In this document: positions 61,597 to 64,000 of the stretch, piece after piece
Position numbering within the stretch: position 1 is the first letter of the stretch
How the letters are laid out: the number at the start of each line of letters is the position of its first letter
Assembly: GCA_003545435.1 (NCBI GenBank)
Contig: DPYI01000025.1
Coordinates: 16,166 to 80,165, forward strand
DNA from: Patescibacteria group bacterium
GTDB lineage: Bacteria; Patescibacteriota; Microgenomatia; UBA10105; UBA927
Reading direction: 5' to 3'
Length of the DNA: 64,000 bases
Notes under the pieces: generated by a model
The model's database searches: none
The model's input: only the letters and a program-made list of their open reading frames with translations
What the model was told of the DNA's origin: nothing
Position numbers and translations under genes: made by a program

Positions 61597-63306
61597 ATGA
61601 AGCATACGATTGCACTTTTATTTATAATTTTCTTTGCTTCAATAATCCGGCTTCTGCTCTTGGACAGAATTCCAACTGCGGTAAGCGGGGATGAGCTGAC
61701 ATATATTGTCACTTCCCGTTCAGTGTATCTAACCGGTTCTGACATAACAGGAACCTGGCCATTATGGAAAAGCTCTCTATTTCAATATCCCCCTAAAGAA
61801 CATCAGGCGGAATTACCATACCTTATCATTCTTCCTTTCGTAGGTTGGTTTGGAAATTCCTTTTTCTGGATCAGATTTCCGTTTGCTGTAATGGGAGTAT
61901 TAATCGTACTTCTTATGTATCTCATAACGAAACGTCTTTTTGATAAACAAACAGGGATTGTTGCTGCAGTCTTTGCAGCTGTTAATCCATGGTTGGTATA
62001 TATGAGCCGGACTGCTTATGAGATGATTCCCGCAACGCTGTTTATTCTCTCTTCGATATATTATATTCTGGACAAACAAAAAAAACATATCTATCTGGCT
62101 ATTCCGTTTCTTATCCTTGCTTTTTATTCCTACATCGGCACAAAACTCATCATTCTTCCCCTCATACTTCTTGTTGTTTTCTATGCACGCAACACTTCCC
62201 GTAGGAAAAACACACTGCTGCCCCACATCGTCATTACTCTTACTGGAATTTTTCTCGTATGCTTCTTTGTCCTTATGCAGAAAGGACAGGGTGGCTCCAG
62301 AATGGGAGATTTGTTTCTTCCCAGTGACTCCACCATTCAACAAACAGTCGATCAAATGCGTAAAATAACCATTGACAATCCTGTCCGAAATGTACTGATT
62401 AATAAAGCCACCGTTTATATATGGACGCTTGCAGGAAAAGCATTCGCTGCTTTTTCTCCTACGTATCTCTTTTTTGAAGGAGATCTTTTTTTCTCTCTCT
62501 GGCATGGTTTTCTCTATGTTATTGATGCACTGTTTATTTGCATCGGATTCATCTTTCTTGCATATAAAGATAAAAGGCTTGGACTGTTTTTTGCTCTGCT
62601 TCTGTTCCTTTCCATTTTCCCTCAGCTTTTCCATAAAAATCAGGCCAACTTCTCCAGCCATACAGCACTTCTTATACCTTTTTTGATCATCCTATCCGCC
62701 TACGGTGTACGCCAAATCATCGGTATATTCAGTTCAAAAAACATTCGAAGGCTTGCTGGATTGGTTTTTGCGTTTCTTTATCTTGGGTGTGTCGTGTATT
62801 TCCTTCATACGTATTTTTTCCGTTATCCCCTGCAGGAACGCAATGAATTCCACGTACGGACGCTCTCACGGTATCTTAAACTTACCGAAAATAGGGATAC
62901 TCGAGTATTTATAAAAACTCCGCATCCTTACAACGTATTTAAAAAATATGTATTTTATACAAACAATATCCAAAAATCTTCAATACCGATTCTTCGGAAA
63001 GCGTATACCAATAAGAATTATACTCTGGGAAACATCGTATTTCTTCCCTGTTATACAGATATCCCCAGTGATGGCATATCCTCTTCACTCATCATTGATT
63101 CTGATTGTTCAGAGACTATCAATGGACAGGGAAATATACATATTGCACGGCTTGTCGATGGAGGATCTTCCTACACCATATACTTTGATAGAATATGTGG
63201 AGATTTTTCTTTAAAAAGATATCCGTATGGCATAACGTGGGACGATCTTTCTGTTGAGAAGATGCCTCTCAAGAAATTCTGCGAAACCTACATATCCGAA
63301 TATTAG
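61597..63306 (+). CDS. PMT-like GT-C glycosyltransferase (paralog 3 of 3)
   Basis: 569 residues from the ATG at 61597 (MKHTIALLFIIFFASIIRLL); an in-frame upstream start at 61564 is possible. AVSGDELTYIVTSRSVYLTG provides D32/E33 in the first loop, and RFPFAVMGVLIVLLMYLITK and NPWLVYMSRTAYEMIPATLF match the PMT-like genes at 48119 and 49812 (RLPSAVMG and ISPWHIQFSR). It has no repeat-coded insert at the loop where those two do. TATACT at 61574-61579 could be its -10. Ends 4 bases into the convergent GT2 gene. Confidence 0.82.
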   Translation: MKHTIALLFIIFFASIIRLLLLDRIPTAVSGDELTYIVTSRSVYLTGSDITGTWPLWKSSLFQYPPKEHQAELPYLIILPFVGWFGNSFFWIRFPFAVMGVLIVLLMYLITKRLFDKQTGIVAAVFAAVNPWLVYMSRTAYEMIPATLFILSSIYYILDKQKKHIYLAIPFLILAFYSYIGTKLIILPLILLVVFYARNTSRRKNTLLPHIVITLTGIFLVCFFVLMQKGQGGSRMGDLFLPSDSTIQQTVDQMRKITIDNPVRNVLINKATVYIWTLAGKAFAAFSPTYLFFEGDLFFSLWHGFLYVIDALFICIGFIFLAYKDKRLGLFFALLLFLSIFPQLFHKNQANFSSHTALLIPFLIILSAYGVRQIIGIFSSKNIRRLAGLVFAFLYLGCVVYFLHTYFFRYPLQERNEFHVRTLSRYLKLTENRDTRVFIKTPHPYNVFKKYVFYTNNIQKSSIPILRKAYTNKNYTLGNIVFLPCYTDIPSDGISSSLIIDSDCSETINGQGNIHIARLVDGGSSYTIYFDRICGDFSLKRYPYGITWDDLSVEKMPLKKFCETYISEY

Positions 63307-64000
63307 CAATAGTTCTTCAGTCGTTTTAGAAAGATCGGGAAGAAAAAAGGTAATGCGCGGCAAAATCCTTTCACCATAATTGCATCTCCCCGTATTATAC
63401 TTGTACACAATCGTATTGGAATCCATATCGTACCCAAAAAGAGTTGATATGCTGATGCGTGTTTCCAGATAAAGAAAAACTGATTGCGGAAAGCGGTTTC
63501 TTTTATCATATTCCTGGAATAACGCTGAAAAATTTTTCCGTCTTCATGAAAATGCTTTACCACACTCTTCGGTTCAAATAATACCCGGTATCCCTTTTTT
63601 TTGGCTCGATATGAAAGGTCAATATCTTCCCAATAAAAGGGGTTATATATCGTATCCATACCTCCTAATTCATTCCATATGGTACGTCTGAAGGCACTAC
63701 TTCCGCCGGACACCCACGCAGTGTCCGTTTTATCTACTTCTCCCCGTTTATGTATATAAAACCCTTTTTCCCATCGACCGATTCCCCTGCCCCGCAAAAC
63801 TATTTTCCCTTTCTCTATGCTTTTATCCATACACCCTACGGCAAATACAGTCGGATCGGAAAAATGAGAAATAAGCGGCTCAAGAAATCCTTTTTCCGGT
63901 TCAACATCAGTGTTCAGAAGCACAACGATATCGGTTTTGGCTTCCCGTACACCCACATTGACCGTAGAAGCAAACCCCTCATGCCTGTCTTTTCTAATAG
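63303..64000 (-). CDS. Glycosyltransferase family 2 (partial at the N-terminus)
   Basis: The frame stays open to the window edge: upstream of the internal GTG at 63956 I read ...RKDRHEGFASTVN, a normal continuation of a GT2 domain, so the true start is outside. VVLLNTDVEP is the donor/metal motif, WVSGGSSAFRR and FYWEDIDLSYRAKKKGY are the later GT2 signatures of rhamnosyl- or galactofuranosyltransferase-like enzymes. A C-terminal helix follows. Converges with, and overlaps by four bases, the plus-strand PMT-like gene. Donor unknown. Confidence 0.9.
   Translation of the reverse strand, partial: IRKDRHEGFASTVNVGVREAKTDIVVLLNTDVEPEKGFLEPLISHFSDPTVFAVGCMDKSIEKGKIVLRGRGIGRWEKGFYIHKRGEVDKTDTAWVSGGSSAFRRTIWNELGGMDTIYNPFYWEDIDLSYRAKKKGYRVLFEPKSVVKHFHEDGKIFQRYSRNMIKETAFRNQFFFIWKHASAYQLFLGTIWIPIRLCTSIIRGDAIMVKGFCRALPFFFPIFLKRLKNYC

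Noticed and set aside
61900..62661. A 253-codon open frame on the minus strand
   Set aside because: It lies wholly opposite the PMT-like gene at 61597-63306, is highly charged and low in complexity (Lys/Ser/Asn/Cys), and shows no family motif. It is a shadow of the real gene.
1..64000. Recoded UGA (glycine) as in Gracilibacteria/SR1
   Set aside because: UGA serves as an ordinary stop at many well-placed gene ends and overlaps (ATGA), and no conserved Gly position is seen as UGA.

Overview
The window reads as a chromosomal segment of a Candidate Phyla Radiation bacterium. A Microgenomates-type (OP11) genome is my best guess. The reasons are moderate-to-low GC (roughly 40% by eye), densely packed genes with 4-base ATGA overlaps, and large expansions of polytopic GT-C/YfhO membrane proteins and GT2/GT4 glycosyltransferases. 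UGA acts as a normal stop. No rRNA, tRNA, CRISPR array, transposase or phage gene is visible. Taxonomy is an inference, because no marker gene is present.

Region 1 (1-18155) is a nucleotide-sugar and polysaccharide block, mostly on the minus strand. From its right end it holds glucose-1-phosphate cytidylyltransferase (rfbF), CDP-glucose 4,6-dehydratase-like rfbG, an acetolactate-synthase-like ThDP enzyme on the opposite strand, a small SDR reductase, two GT2 transferases, a transketolase split into two genes, a large membrane protein, an rfbH-type 3-dehydratase with its [2Fe-2S] cysteines, a GT4, a ColD-type 3-dehydratase, a GDP-fucose-synthase-like SDR, and an acyltransferase. This set fits synthesis of a 3,6-dideoxyhexose that may be branched with a two-carbon unit (yersiniose-like), plus possibly a second, GDP-linked dideoxy sugar.

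Region 2 (18390-32742) mixes GT-C membrane glycosyltransferases, GT2/GT4 enzymes, an FkbM methyltransferase, a Wzx-like flippase, a DPM1-like synthase and a PIG-V-like mannosyltransferase. Three dispersed inverted-repeat elements (18207-18304, 20107-20188, 30833-30923) lie between its genes.

Region 3 (32720-64000) is an unusually dense array of paralogous polytopic membrane proteins: four DQG-type GT-C proteins, three PTPS-related proteins, three PMT-like proteins, three YfhO proteins, one MptB-like and one PIG-M/GT87-like. A few cytosolic GT2/GT4 enzymes and one large exported barrel-plus-membrane protein are interspersed. GT2 and DPM1-like enzymes probably charge polyprenyl carriers, the flippase moves lipid-linked glycans outward, and the GT-C proteins add sugars outside.

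The most unusual DNA-level signal is a set of short tandem repeats inside these membrane-protein genes. There are four heptanucleotide arrays and two 9-nt arrays with core TTATAA. They sit in loops or in a signal peptide, and in two paralogs at the same loop. Heptamer copy changes not divisible by three would shift the frame, so phase variation of surface glycosylation is an attractive but untested possibility. A perfect 36-bp palindrome separates two tandemly duplicated GT-C genes.
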